This document shows positions 51,771 through 60,324 of a stretch of 64,000 nt of DNA, piece by piece (positions within the stretch are counted from its first letter, which is position 1; each line of letters begins with the position of its first letter). The position numbers and the translations under genes are program-made. This DNA comes from an uncultured Poribacteria bacterium (GTDB lineage Bacteria > Poribacteria > WGA-4E > WGA-3G): assembly GCA_958295855.1 (NCBI GenBank), contig OY282383.1, positions 3,080,481-3,144,480 of the forward strand, given 5' to 3'. Below the pieces are notes generated by a model. The model was not told the origin of the DNA. It was given only the letters and a program-made list of their open reading frames with translations, and searched no databases.

Positions 51771-54068
51771 TTGGACCAGTCTCTATTTTTTTCACTAAAA
51801 TTCCGAAGAGGACTTCGCCACGCATTGAAAATGCGTGCTAAACCTTCAATTTTCTTATTCATCGTTATTGTTACGATGTTGCAGGTTGTTGCCGTCGCCG
51901 TACATGCCGAATTGCAGAACAATCAGATTAAGGCACATCGTACCTACCAGAGTATTGAGATTGATGGTGATTTAACCGAAGAAGATTGGCAGGCCGCGGA
52001 ACCGATTGATACGTTTGTGCAAATTGAACCGTATGAAGGCGAGAAAGGTTCCGAAGCCCTGGAGGTTCGGGTTCTCTACGATAACGAGAATATCTACTTT
52101 GGCTTTACGTGTTTCGATTCGGACATATCGAAACTTGTCGCGAACGAGATGCGCCGCGATTCGCGCGACCTGCACGACAACGACACCGTGTTCTTGATGT
52201 TGGATACGTATAACGACCGGCGGAGCGGTTTTTTCTTCCGCATGAACGCCCTCGGTGCAATACAGGACAGAGCTGTGAGCAACAGCGGCGACACGTTTAA
52301 TTCCGATTGGGATGCCGTTGTAGAATGCAAATCTAAAATCAACGACACCTATTGGACATCCGAGCTCAGCATTCCGTTTAGTCAACTCCGTTTCAAAAAA
52401 AGCGACCCGATGGTATGGGGCATGAACGCTGGGCGGGAACTCGCGCGAAATCAGGAAGAAATGATATGGGTGCCTGTTCCTGCATCCTATGGGGGCATGG
52501 CGAAATACCGGACAGCGCATCTCGGCACCCTTGTTGGGCTGGAGGGAATTGCCCCCTCTCGGAATCTAGAAGTCCTTCCCTACGTTCTACCGGGGATTAC
52601 CCAGGTCAACGATGCCGATGCGGGGCTACAAACGACGCGGGAATTCAAGCTTGGCTTTGACGCGAAGTACGGCATCACCTCAAATCTCACTGCAGACATC
52701 ACCTACAACACCGACTTTGCGCAAGTTGAAGCCGATGAGGAACAGGTGAATCTCACCCGCTTTAGCCTGTTCTTCCCTGAAAAGCGGCCGTTCTTTTTGG
52801 AGGGTGCAGGGCTTTTCGATTTCGGGATACCGCGGAGTAGTTTCCGGCGCCCGCCGCCGATGCTCCTTTTTTATAGCCGGCGAATTGGGCTCGCCGAAGG
52901 AAACGCAATTCCGATTATCTTCGGCGGGAAAACCAGCGGCAAGATCGGTTCCTACGGAATCGGGTTTCTCAATGTGCTTACAGATGAGTTCTACGATGGT
53001 GAGACAGATGGGGATGCAATTGACATTCCATCCACCAATTATTCTGTGATGCGAATTACAAAGGACGTTGCCGCAGGGTCGCGCATCGGGATAATCGCTG
53101 TCAATAAGGACGAAATTGGCGACTACAATCGTGCAGGCGGTTTTGACTTTGAATACCGCCCCAGCGATAGTGTAGATGTGCGCGGAATGTGGGCGCGCAC
53201 ATTTGAACCGGAGGCCTCTGGACGAAATAACGCATGGTACCTCGGCTCCCGTTGGCGGAATAATCGATTTCGTGTGGAGGGCTCCTATACCGACATTGCC
53301 GAAGATTTTAACCCTGCCGTTGGATATGTAAGACGCACCGGCATTCGGCACATCCGCGGAGAGATGCGTTGGGTACCGATGCCCCAAAAATTCGGAATTC
53401 GCCAAATTTGGACCGGCCCAGAGGTGAACTATATCCTCAACCACGACAACGAATTGGAGGAGTGGGACATTTCCTACACCAGCTGGTTTGAGCTTTCTAG
53501 CGGAGACTATATCCTGTTCAACGGTAAACGCAGTTTTGAACACCTGAACGACGTTTTCGATTTTAAGGATGATGTGGAGATTCCCATTGGTGACTACCAG
53601 TCCAATTCATATAATGTACGTCTCTCCAGTAGCGACAGCCGCCTTATTAGTACAACCCTCGGCGGTGGCCTTGAGGACTTCTATAAAGGCGAAGTCCGCA
53701 GGTTCTATATACAAACCACCCTTAAACCGAATGGGAATATCAGTATGAGTGCACAGTACCAATTTAATCAGGTGGTTGAACTACCCACAGCATATTTTAC
53801 CGATGGGCAGCCTCGTCCTGTTTATGTCAACCTTTTCAGAGCCAGATTTGACTATTCTTTCTCTACAGGGCTCTTTGCCAAACTTTTTGCACAATGGAAT
53901 GCGGATACGAACATTGTATCTACCAACTTCCTGATTAACTATATCTATCGCCCAGGAAGCGATTTCTACTTTGTTTTCAATCAAACGTATGATACGAACG
54001 GTACCACTACATCTCGCCTGTTGGATTCAACGGTGGTGGCGAAGATGACATATTGGTGGAATCCATAA
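51771..54068 (+). CDS. DUF5916 outer-membrane protein with CBM9-like domain
   Basis: 765 residues from a TTG at 51771 that has AAAGGAGGC upstream; a shorter start is the ATG at 51831. A signal peptide (IFLFIVIVTMLQVVAVAVHAE) ends near residue 44. Residues about 52-235 match the carbohydrate-binding family 9-like domain (YQSIEIDGDLTEEDWQAA, NENIYFGFTCFDSD). The rest is the DUF5916 beta-barrel-like region (EKRPFFLEGAGLFDFG, FQYNSNFAQ-like strands) ending in YWWNP. Homologues sit in the outer membrane beside TonB receptors. An F2 palindrome is read in frame in the leader (RHALKMRA). Probably involved in polysaccharide binding at the surface. Confidence 0.85.
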   Translation: MDQSLFFSLKFRRGLRHALKMRAKPSIFLFIVIVTMLQVVAVAVHAELQNNQIKAHRTYQSIEIDGDLTEEDWQAAEPIDTFVQIEPYEGEKGSEALEVRVLYDNENIYFGFTCFDSDISKLVANEMRRDSRDLHDNDTVFLMLDTYNDRRSGFFFRMNALGAIQDRAVSNSGDTFNSDWDAVVECKSKINDTYWTSELSIPFSQLRFKKSDPMVWGMNAGRELARNQEEMIWVPVPASYGGMAKYRTAHLGTLVGLEGIAPSRNLEVLPYVLPGITQVNDADAGLQTTREFKLGFDAKYGITSNLTADITYNTDFAQVEADEEQVNLTRFSLFFPEKRPFFLEGAGLFDFGIPRSSFRRPPPMLLFYSRRIGLAEGNAIPIIFGGKTSGKIGSYGIGFLNVLTDEFYDGETDGDAIDIPSTNYSVMRITKDVAAGSRIGIIAVNKDEIGDYNRAGGFDFEYRPSDSVDVRGMWARTFEPEASGRNNAWYLGSRWRNNRFRVEGSYTDIAEDFNPAVGYVRRTGIRHIRGEMRWVPMPQKFGIRQIWTGPEVNYILNHDNELEEWDISYTSWFELSSGDYILFNGKRSFEHLNDVFDFKDDVEIPIGDYQSNSYNVRLSSSDSRLISTTLGGGLEDFYKGEVRRFYIQTTLKPNGNISMSAQYQFNQVVELPTAYFTDGQPRPVYVNLFRARFDYSFSTGLFAKLFAQWNADTNIVSTNFLINYIYRPGSDFYFVFNQTYDTNGTTTSRLLDSTVVAKMTYWWNP
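51819..51837. repeat. F2 palindrome inside the DUF5916 N-terminus
   Basis: CACGCATTGAAAATGCGTG, read in frame as HALKMR, and containing the alternative start ATG at 51831. Confidence 0.85.
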
Positions 54069-54179
54069 TGCCATAAAAGTTTGAATCGTAAGGGCGGAGC
54101 CCTGTCTCCGCCCGCCGTTGTTTCGCATAATTCATAAAAAAATCGTAGGGGTTGCGTCACCCCCATCTACGACGAAAAA

Positions 54180-54254
54180 CCTTGCGTCAGAAACCTCCAA
54201 CGAGAGCTATAGGGAAATGTTACACCTCCCTACCATTCTCAATTCTCCGCAAGG
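54180..54254. repeat. F4 repeat, intact 75-bp copy
   Basis: Terminal inverted repeats CCTTGCG and CGCAAGG, with AGAAACCTCCAACGAGAGC and CATTCTCAATTCTCCG inside, followed by AATAACGAAAA. Best reference copy of the family. Confidence 0.75.
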
Positions 54255-54401
54255 AATAACGAAAATCAGTTTTCAGAGTATGAGTTGTCGGTTAATTTCT
54301 GTTGAGTGAACTTTTTCATAGTGCCACAAGATGTCTTCGCTGAAAACTGATGACTTCTTGTAGTACTATTTAGTTATCTAGTAAACTTCCAGAAAAAAGT
54401 G

Positions 54402-54430
54402 CTGACAAAACAACAAAAACGTGTTATAAT
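54402..54430 (+). promoter_or_regulatory. Sigma-70 promoter of tonB
   Basis: CTGACA (54402-54407), 17-bp spacer, perfect TATAAT (54425-54430). The start codon is about 125 bp downstream. Confidence 0.8.
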
Positions 54431-54558
54431 TATAGGGCGTTGATGCGACAGTGGAGAAATTTACGCGCATATTTTATGCGTACTCTTAAACTTTTTGGAG
54501 AAGTGTGACGTTAATATAGGTACCTTAAATCGCGAACGCCTATTTTTTCGGAGGAAAA

Positions 54559-55530
54559 ATGATGAATAGCAGAAGTGCAGGCATTCTCAGCCAAATCCAG
54601 CAACAGCGAGCAAAGCAACAGCGAGCAAAACGTAAAAAACCGAAGGTTGTTGTTGCCTTGAAGAAAATTTCACTTGATGCCGATCAAAGAAGCGCAGTTT
54701 CCACAGTGCAGGCGAACACTCCAAGCCATCCCGTTACCAAACAAAGTGTTGGGCGCAACTCTGCTGCACTTTCAGTTTCTATGGTGTTGCACCTCATTAT
54801 TGCCTTATTGATCAGTATTTACTATATCACCAACCGCATCGATTCGCAAACAGAGAAGTTTGACATCGATTTGGTGAGAGAGGATTTAAAGCCGAAACGC
54901 CGCTTACAAGGTAGGAAACAACTGAAGTTTGCGGCAAAAAAGCAGGAAACGCAAGCTTTACAGCCCAACAAGCCGGTGACTACGGCTGCTGCCCTACCGA
55001 CGACAGGTGATGGGTTCACAATTCCTGAGGACGCGGGGACAACTCTTGATGTCCCGACACCCTCAACAAATGAGGGGCTCAAAGCGATAGACGTTGAGCG
55101 GAACCTAAGCAAGCCCACACGGGCTGTAGAACTGGATACAAAGGCACCTGTGCTGGAGACAGAACGCTCACAGAAATCCCTAATTGACAAAATTGAACCT
55201 ATTGCACCAAAGGATGCACTTGATGAATTGAAAGGGGTGGACATTCAGGTGGAAGCTGGGGTGGTGAACCCGAAGTACAAGTACAAAGTAAAGCCTGATT
55301 ATCCCAAGAATGCGAAGCAGGCGGCAAAGGAAGGCATAGTTATCTTACAAGCCACGATTGATGTGAACGGCATTCCACAAGAAATTGTAGCACTCACAAA
55401 TCTCGGATTCGGGCTTGAGGCTGCAGCGATTGAGGCGTTGAAGAAAACCACTTTCCGTCCTGCGACGAAGGCTGGAAATCCGATAAGCCTACAGGTTGAA
55501 ATACCTTTTGAATTTAAACTTGAAGACTAA
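54559..55530 (+). CDS. tonB: TonB energy-transducing protein
   Basis: 323 residues; GGAGGAAAA precedes a double ATG. A long basic cytoplasmic tail (1-75) precedes the single inner-membrane helix (about 76-95, SMVLHLIIALLISIYYI). A periplasmic linker (100-225) is charged rather than Pro-rich. The C-terminal TonB domain (about 240-320) reads PDYPKNAKQAAKEGIVILQATIDVNG, then ALKKTTFRPATKAGNPIS. It would energise the three receptors upstream. No exbB/exbD gene is in the window. The cytoplasmic tail is longer than in E. coli TonB and similar to TonB variants of other phyla. Confidence 0.88.
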   Translation: MMNSRSAGILSQIQQQRAKQQRAKRKKPKVVVALKKISLDADQRSAVSTVQANTPSHPVTKQSVGRNSAALSVSMVLHLIIALLISIYYITNRIDSQTEKFDIDLVREDLKPKRRLQGRKQLKFAAKKQETQALQPNKPVTTAAALPTTGDGFTIPEDAGTTLDVPTPSTNEGLKAIDVERNLSKPTRAVELDTKAPVLETERSQKSLIDKIEPIAPKDALDELKGVDIQVEAGVVNPKYKYKVKPDYPKNAKQAAKEGIVILQATIDVNGIPQEIVALTNLGFGLEAAAIEALKKTTFRPATKAGNPISLQVEIPFEFKLED

Positions 55531-55639
55531 GAGTGATTAAAAACAGCGAGGAGATTCTGTAGGGGGTGTTTTGTTCTTAAAATGTGCTGGGCAAGAGCAC
55601 GGTTGAGAACAAAACCCTACAATAGGGGGGAGTATTAGT

Positions 55640-55658
55640 CACGCATTTTCAATGCGTG
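55640..55658. repeat. F2 palindrome copy, intergenic
   Basis: CACGCATTTTCAATGCGTG between convergent tonB and the FliG-like gene; it may serve as a transcript-end hairpin. Confidence 0.8.
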
Positions 55659-55678
55659 GTGAAACTCCAGTCGAAGTT

Positions 55679-56398
55679 TCACTGGAGTTTCAGCAAGCCT
55701 TTTGCCGCGAAGTTGCGCACCAAACTGACGACTGATTGACGAGCTGTCTCTACTAATTGCGTCTGTTCAAACGTTAACTGCGCTGTTTCTGCCTCAACCG
55801 CTTCTGCCTGAGCGGCAGACATGTTTTCTAAGAATCTATCTTGTATTGCCTGAGGTGCGTTGTACAACGCAAGGGCAAGGGTAGGTTTCTCCAACACTTG
55901 CAAGATAGTTTTAATGGCTTCATTCCCCAAATTGCCCAGTTCATCAAAGGTCAGCAGTTGTTCCGAGACGCTTTCTGCTACCTCCGGTTGCTTTTTCGCT
56001 AACACTTCCAACAACTGATCTTGTTTTGCTATGTCTACATGGGATAGCAGTTTGGCAAGGTTGGCTGCCCCTTCGCCTAAGAAGGTTGTTTGGTCGAGTG
56101 CCTCTTTAATCTTAACGACTTGTTCCTTCCAGATCTGTTGTGCGCGTTCCGATTCAACAATCTCTGTTGTCGTCACCTTTTCCGCGATGCTCAGCTGTTT
56201 TTCAAAGGGGAGCTGCGCGAAAATTTTTCCAGCGTGTACAGCGAGGGGCGCGGAAGCGGTTTTAAGCATTAGTAAAAAAACTGCGGCATCGTCATCGTCT
56301 ACGCGTTGAAATCCCGCTAAAACCACCTGGGGATGTGCTTCGTCAAGAAGATTCGTCAATTCTTGAAGGGCAGACTCCTCTAAAAAGGCTTTAGACAC
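55679..56398 (-). CDS. FliG-like repeat protein at the end of the purine operon
   Basis: 239 residues, all helical. The pattern resembles the middle and C-terminal domains of the flagellar switch protein FliG: SVSEQLLTFDELGNLGNEAIKTILQVL, then LALALYNAPQAIQDRFLENMSAAQAEAVEAE, which parallels the FliG stretch ending FxxNMSxRAAxxLxED. The N-terminal half (FAQLPFEKQLSIAEKV) resembles another FliG repeat. Its ATG overlaps the end of purM by eight bases. No flagellar gene is present, so a non-motility scaffold is possible. Similarity is by eye and needs profile confirmation. Confidence 0.6.
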   Translation of the reverse strand: MSKAFLEESALQELTNLLDEAHPQVVLAGFQRVDDDDAAVFLLMLKTASAPLAVHAGKIFAQLPFEKQLSIAEKVTTTEIVESERAQQIWKEQVVKIKEALDQTTFLGEGAANLAKLLSHVDIAKQDQLLEVLAKKQPEVAESVSEQLLTFDELGNLGNEAIKTILQVLEKPTLALALYNAPQAIQDRFLENMSAAQAEAVEAETAQLTFEQTQLVETARQSVVSLVRNFAAKGLLKLQ

Positions 56399-57542
56399 AT
56401 TTCACTCCTTTTTCGCCTTCTATAACTTCACCAATCTGGTAAGTGGATTCCCCTGCCGCATTGAGGTGCGCAAGGGCTGCATCGACAGTATCGGGCGAGA
56501 GTGCCAATACCATACCGATTCCCATATTGAAAACCCTGTACATTTCTGCTTCTTCAACATGTCCTTTCGCCTGTAAAAACGGAAAAATAGATGGCATCTC
56601 CCATGTTCCCTTCCGAATATAGGCGGTACACCTGTCTGGCAGAATCCGCGCTACATTTGCTGGTAATCCGCCACCAGTAATATGGGCAATGCCTTTAATG
56701 TCGCATACGTTGCGCAGGGACAGAATAGATTTCACGTAGCTTTTATGGGGGGCGAGCAGGGCCTCACCTACTGGCGCAGAAAGTTCAGGGAGGTAGGTGT
56801 CAACGTCGTAATTGCACCTGTCGAACAGAATGCGCCGCACCAATGAAAAACCATTCGTATGTAAACCTGCGGCACCTAAGCCGATGAGTCCATCCCCAGG
56901 CACAATGCTGCGTCCGGTAATCACATCTGCTTTCTCAACCGCGCCGACGATAGTGCCCACCAAGTCGTACTCACCCGGGGCATAAAAATCCGGCAGCTCC
57001 GCGATTTCACCGCCGATTAACGCGCAGCCGATGTCTCGGCACCCTGATGCGAGCCCTGTCATAATCCCTTCAATCACTGCGGGTACTACCTTGCTGATGC
57101 CGATGTAATCTAAAAAGAAGAGGGGTTCTGCTCCCTGCACAACGATATCGTTCCCGCAATGTGCAACAATATCGAAGCCGACAGTGTCGTGTCGCCCTGC
57201 TTTAAACGCTATCTTCAGTTTTGTGCCAACACTATCTGTACTAGAAACAAGGACAGGCTCTTGATACGTTTTGAGTGCAAAAAGCCCTCCGAAACTCCCG
57301 ACATCACTGAGCACTTCGGGACGGTATGTTGTTTGAACGAGGCTTTTAAGCCGTGCTATCGCCTCAGATTCCGCTTCAAATGAAACGCCAGCATCGGCGT
57401 ACGTCAGCGGTTTTTGTGAGGAGCGTAGAACACGCATCTTTGATGCGTGTTGCAGTTCGTCCCGAGCATCATGGCTTGAAGTTGCGTCTCCTTGGCCTGG
57501 TTTGTCGGAGACTTTTCTGCGCGTGTCGTCAAAATCTGCCAT
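56391..57542 (-). CDS. purM: Phosphoribosylformylglycinamidine cyclo-ligase (AIR synthetase)
   Basis: 383 residues. The family core starts at about residue 47 with LTYADAGVSFEAE; glycine-rich VLVSSTDSVGTKLKIAF, the FLDYIGISK motif and GGEIAELPDFY follow, and ITGGGLPANVARILP later. It closes the imidazole ring, step 5 of purine synthesis. About 46 extra N-terminal residues precede the core, and include QHASKMRV encoded by an F2 palindrome. Overlaps its upstream neighbour by 14 bp and the FliG-like gene by 8, so all are in one transcript with purF. Confidence 0.92.
   Translation of the reverse strand: MADFDDTRRKVSDKPGQGDATSSHDARDELQHASKMRVLRSSQKPLTYADAGVSFEAESEAIARLKSLVQTTYRPEVLSDVGSFGGLFALKTYQEPVLVSSTDSVGTKLKIAFKAGRHDTVGFDIVAHCGNDIVVQGAEPLFFLDYIGISKVVPAVIEGIMTGLASGCRDIGCALIGGEIAELPDFYAPGEYDLVGTIVGAVEKADVITGRSIVPGDGLIGLGAAGLHTNGFSLVRRILFDRCNYDVDTYLPELSAPVGEALLAPHKSYVKSILSLRNVCDIKGIAHITGGGLPANVARILPDRCTAYIRKGTWEMPSIFPFLQAKGHVEEAEMYRVFNMGIGMVLALSPDTVDAALAHLNAAGESTYQIGEVIEGEKGVKCV
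57431..57449. repeat. F2 palindrome inside the purM N-terminus
   Basis: CACGCATCTTTGATGCGTG, read in frame on the minus strand as HASKMR in the PurM N-terminal extension. Confidence 0.85.
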
Positions 57543-57840
57543 CTGATTTTTCCTGTTCCTTTAACAAATGTTCGTGAAGCGAGGAACCGCGTCTTTTCGG
57601 TTTCAGGAGGCTTACCACCAATACGCTTCCACTAATGGCTAATGCAATGAGAACACCAACCTCATCTGCTTCTGTCTGTGTCATCTGAGGCCGCAATTTA
57701 AGAAGAATGAAGGGAAGCACCCGGCTCAAAACCATGCCGAGAATAGCACAGCCGAGTAGAGAAATAAGCGTACGCCGCCCTTGTGGTGTTCCTATCGGAC
57801 GCGGTTTTTTCTGTTTGCCACGTGTTCGGTACAGCATCAA
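57529..57840 (-). CDS. Small membrane protein between purF and purM
   Basis: 103 residues, two predicted transmembrane helices (about 27-47, LISLLGCAILGMVLSRVLPFIL, and 62-81, VGVLIALAISGSVLVVSLL) with basic ends. No family recognised. Its 3' end overlaps the purM start, so it is translated as part of the purine operon. No link to purine synthesis is evident. Confidence 0.65.
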   Translation of the reverse strand: MMLYRTRGKQKKPRPIGTPQGRRTLISLLGCAILGMVLSRVLPFILLKLRPQMTQTEADEVGVLIALAISGSVLVVSLLKPKRRGSSLHEHLLKEQEKSDGRF

Positions 57841-57893
57841 AATTCTCCTTCTATCCGGTTATCTGTTTCTGTAGGCGCAATAACCCTATCTGT

Positions 57894-59309
57894 TTATGAG
57901 ATGGAGTCTATTAAGTGCAGTTGTTCCGAAGAGTGTTCATCAAATTTAATCGGATAGTTTCCATCAAAACAGGCGGTACAAAAATCCTGTGGTGCCTTCA
58001 CAGCCTCGAGCATTCCCTTGATGCTCAGATAGCCCAAACTGTCGGCACGGATATATTTGCGGATTTCTTCAATCGTGTGGGAACTGGCAATGAGTTCCGC
58101 TCGGGTCGGTGTGTCTACGCCGTAAAAACATGGGTGCTTATTTGGTGGCGATGCTATCCGGAGATGTACCGCTTTCGCGCCGCCTTGCCGAATAATCTTG
58201 ACCAGTTTGCGGCCATTGGTGCCACGCATAATAGAATCATCAACAACAACGACTCGTTTGCCGCGGAGGACATCGCGAATCGGATTCAACTTCACCTTCA
58301 CCATCAATTCCCGTATATCCGGCGTGGGGTTCATGAAAGAGCGGCCGACGAAAGTGTTCCGGGACAACCCTAAATCAAACGGGATGCCGGATTCCTCAGC
58401 ATAACCGAGGGCGGCAATCGTTGCAGAATCGGGGACTGGGATGACGACATCTCCTTTGACCGGATCTTCGCGGGCAAGCTGCCTACCGAACTCACGTCGC
58501 GTGCTGTTTACACCCTGTCCAAACATCTCGCCATCTGCCCGCGCAAGATAGATATATTCAAAGATGCACTGCGCTAATTCAGGTTGTTTCTGATGAAACC
58601 GAGAAGACTCTATCCCCCGATGTATTGAACGCATCGTTACCAATTCCCCGGGTTCCACCTCACGGATTGGCTTTGCTTCGACAACATCAAGTGCACCTGT
58701 CTCGGAGGCTAACACATAAGCATCCCCAAGCTGGCCAAGCCACAGGGGCCGAAACCCGTGGGGGTCGCGTGCGCCCATCAATGTGTCTTTGCCCATCAGC
58801 ACAAACGAATATGCCCCTTCAACGGCTCGAAAGGCATCAGATATCCGCTTTTCGAGAGAGGCGCGGCGGGATTTCGCAATCAGATGGAAAACGACTTCAG
58901 TATCCAGCGTTGTGCTAAAAATTGACCCGGCATCCTCCAGGTGGCTCCGGAGGTAATGGGCGTTCACTAGGTTTCCGTTGTGGCCAAGCGCAAGTAGCCC
59001 GTGCTTATAATTCCGCACCAGCGGCTGCGCATTGCCAAGGCTACTCTCACCAGTAGTTGAATACCGGTTGTGCCCAATAGCAATATGGCCTTTGAGTTTT
59101 GCTAAAACATCCGAGTCAAAGACAGCATCAACGAGGCCCATTCCGTGGTGATATGAAACGTCTTCGCCATCTGATGCGACAATGCCGCTGCTCTCCTGCC
59201 CTCGGTGCTGAAGGGCGCGCAACCCAAGATAAGTTAATTCTACGGCTTTGGGGTGCCCAAAGATGCCAAATACACCACATTCGTCCTTTGGCTTGTCATC
59301 GTATTGCAT
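57894..59309 (-). CDS. purF: Amidophosphoribosyltransferase
   Basis: 471 residues, the usual length. Short propeptide then the N-terminal nucleophile Cys11 in DECGVFGIFG, as in the processed bacterial enzymes. Glutaminase motifs: LRALQHRGQESSGI, GHNRYSTTG, LALGHNGNLVN. Phosphoribosyl part: VVVVDDSIMRGTNGRK-like PRPP-binding loop (about 355-370). Cys residues late in the chain (PCFYGVD, FCTACFDG) would support the Fe-S cluster of the Bacillus-type enzyme. Commits PRPP to purine synthesis in the cytoplasm. In operon with purM. Confidence 0.94.
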   Translation of the reverse strand: MQYDDKPKDECGVFGIFGHPKAVELTYLGLRALQHRGQESSGIVASDGEDVSYHHGMGLVDAVFDSDVLAKLKGHIAIGHNRYSTTGESSLGNAQPLVRNYKHGLLALGHNGNLVNAHYLRSHLEDAGSIFSTTLDTEVVFHLIAKSRRASLEKRISDAFRAVEGAYSFVLMGKDTLMGARDPHGFRPLWLGQLGDAYVLASETGALDVVEAKPIREVEPGELVTMRSIHRGIESSRFHQKQPELAQCIFEYIYLARADGEMFGQGVNSTRREFGRQLAREDPVKGDVVIPVPDSATIAALGYAEESGIPFDLGLSRNTFVGRSFMNPTPDIRELMVKVKLNPIRDVLRGKRVVVVDDSIMRGTNGRKLVKIIRQGGAKAVHLRIASPPNKHPCFYGVDTPTRAELIASSHTIEEIRKYIRADSLGYLSIKGMLEAVKAPQDFCTACFDGNYPIKFDEHSSEQLHLIDSIS

Positions 59310-59401
59310 TCGTACAGATGAAACCTCCAGCGTGCACTTTATACCTACTTAATTTGATACGTCAGTGACAGCACACGGCGTGTGCCTACTACTTTAGCCA
59401 C

Positions 59402-59944
59402 TTATGTTTGTTCTACGCGCATCTCTCTGTTTTCTACTGGCAGTCTGTATCCTAGTATGGCTCCCACGGGGACTGCAAGGATATACCAAATTTCGACTGG
59501 CAAGCCAAGGTGGAGCCACCAGCGCATTGGCAAAGAGACAACATACGCGAGTGTTTTGAGCACTGGAAGAAGCAACGCCAGAATCAAGTTCGGCGCACCA
59601 AAAATTTCCCACGGGACGTTAAGCAGTGCCAGCAATCCCACTATTGCAGGGGGCCCCAAAAAGGCACCTGAGCAAACAGGTTTAAAAGGGAGCTGGATAC
59701 CGAATTTCCTGCTGATAAAACGGATACTTTCACTTGCGCCCACCACCACAATACCGTACGTAATACCTAAGGACATGAGTAGGAGCAAGCCCGCCCAAAA
59801 ACCGTGCATCTCCCGCACGCCGATGAGCATCTGCCAAATAAAATTTTCAAGGACAAGCAGGCATATCCAACCGCCGGTAAGCCCGACAAGAGCTCCGGCA
59901 ACAATTTGCCCCAAGGTGAGCACAATGATATTTTTGTTTGACAA
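59402..59944 (-). CDS. Hypothetical inner-membrane protein, first gene of the purine operon
   Basis: 180 residues with four to five hydrophobic segments (about 8-30, 48-68, 90-112, 118-140, 150-168). No family recognised. It is preceded by a consensus promoter and ends 92 bp before purF. The leader contains a small GCACC...GGTGC hairpin just upstream of an AAGGAAATAGGA ribosome region, which might affect translation. Role unknown. Confidence 0.65.
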   Translation of the reverse strand: MSNKNIIVLTLGQIVAGALVGLTGGWICLLVLENFIWQMLIGVREMHGFWAGLLLLMSLGITYGIVVVGASESIRFISRKFGIQLPFKPVCSGAFLGPPAIVGLLALLNVPWEIFGAPNLILALLLPVLKTLAYVVSLPMRWWLHLGLPVEIWYILAVPVGAILGYRLPVENREMRVEQT

Positions 59945-60004
59945 TTGTCCTATTTCCTTACTAAATTTGCACCCTATAGGAGGTGCGATTTAAATTCTAA
60001 ATCT

Positions 60005-60033
60005 ATTGTATCATGATGAAACATTTTTGTCAA
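60005..60033 (-). promoter_or_regulatory. Consensus sigma-70 promoter of the purine operon
   Basis: On the minus strand TTGACA (60033-60028), 17-bp spacer, TACAAT (60010-60005). Directs transcription into the 59402-59944 gene, then purF and purM. Confidence 0.8.
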
Positions 60034-60324
60034 AACAAATGGTCTAATGCAAAGGTATTTCAATTTTCGGTTTTTGGGAAGATTTTCCGGTTACCTCCAA
60101 GGGCAGAGGAGAGTTGAGTGGAGTTGGGTTTAATGTAGTCATGTAGAAGGAGCGAAAAATACCGCTCTGTAGAACTTATACAAATCTCACAAATGTGGTC
60201 AAACCTATACATTGTGGTCATTGCTGTCATACTTCCTCATTCAACACTCACTGCCTACCTGCGTAGGGCTTACACGAGCTCCAGAGGCGTTTGACGTCTC
60301 CCGCGAGCTACGGGCGACAGACTT
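60034..60324. other. Region between purine promoter and tnpB
   Basis: No gene. It includes the 3' side of the TnpB element, where relatives encode the guide (omega) RNA; a GC-rich stretch CGTCTCCCGCGAGCTACGGG (about 60294) just past the tnpB stop could fold. The string ATACTTCCTCA (60229-60239) recurs at 61621. Confidence 0.4.

Larger units (their letters stand above)
54069..54558. other. Intergenic region with hairpins, an F4 copy and the tonB promoter
   Basis: GGGCGGAGCCCTGTCTCCGCCC hairpin parts at about 54092-54113, a GTAGGGG / CACCCCC pair at 54145-54164, the intact F4 repeat (54180-54254), then the tonB promoter. No gene. Confidence 0.65.

Noticed and set aside
52680..53543. Minus-strand open frame of 287 codons opposite the DUF5916 gene
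   Set aside because: Shadow of a gene with clear domain motifs; no independent signal.
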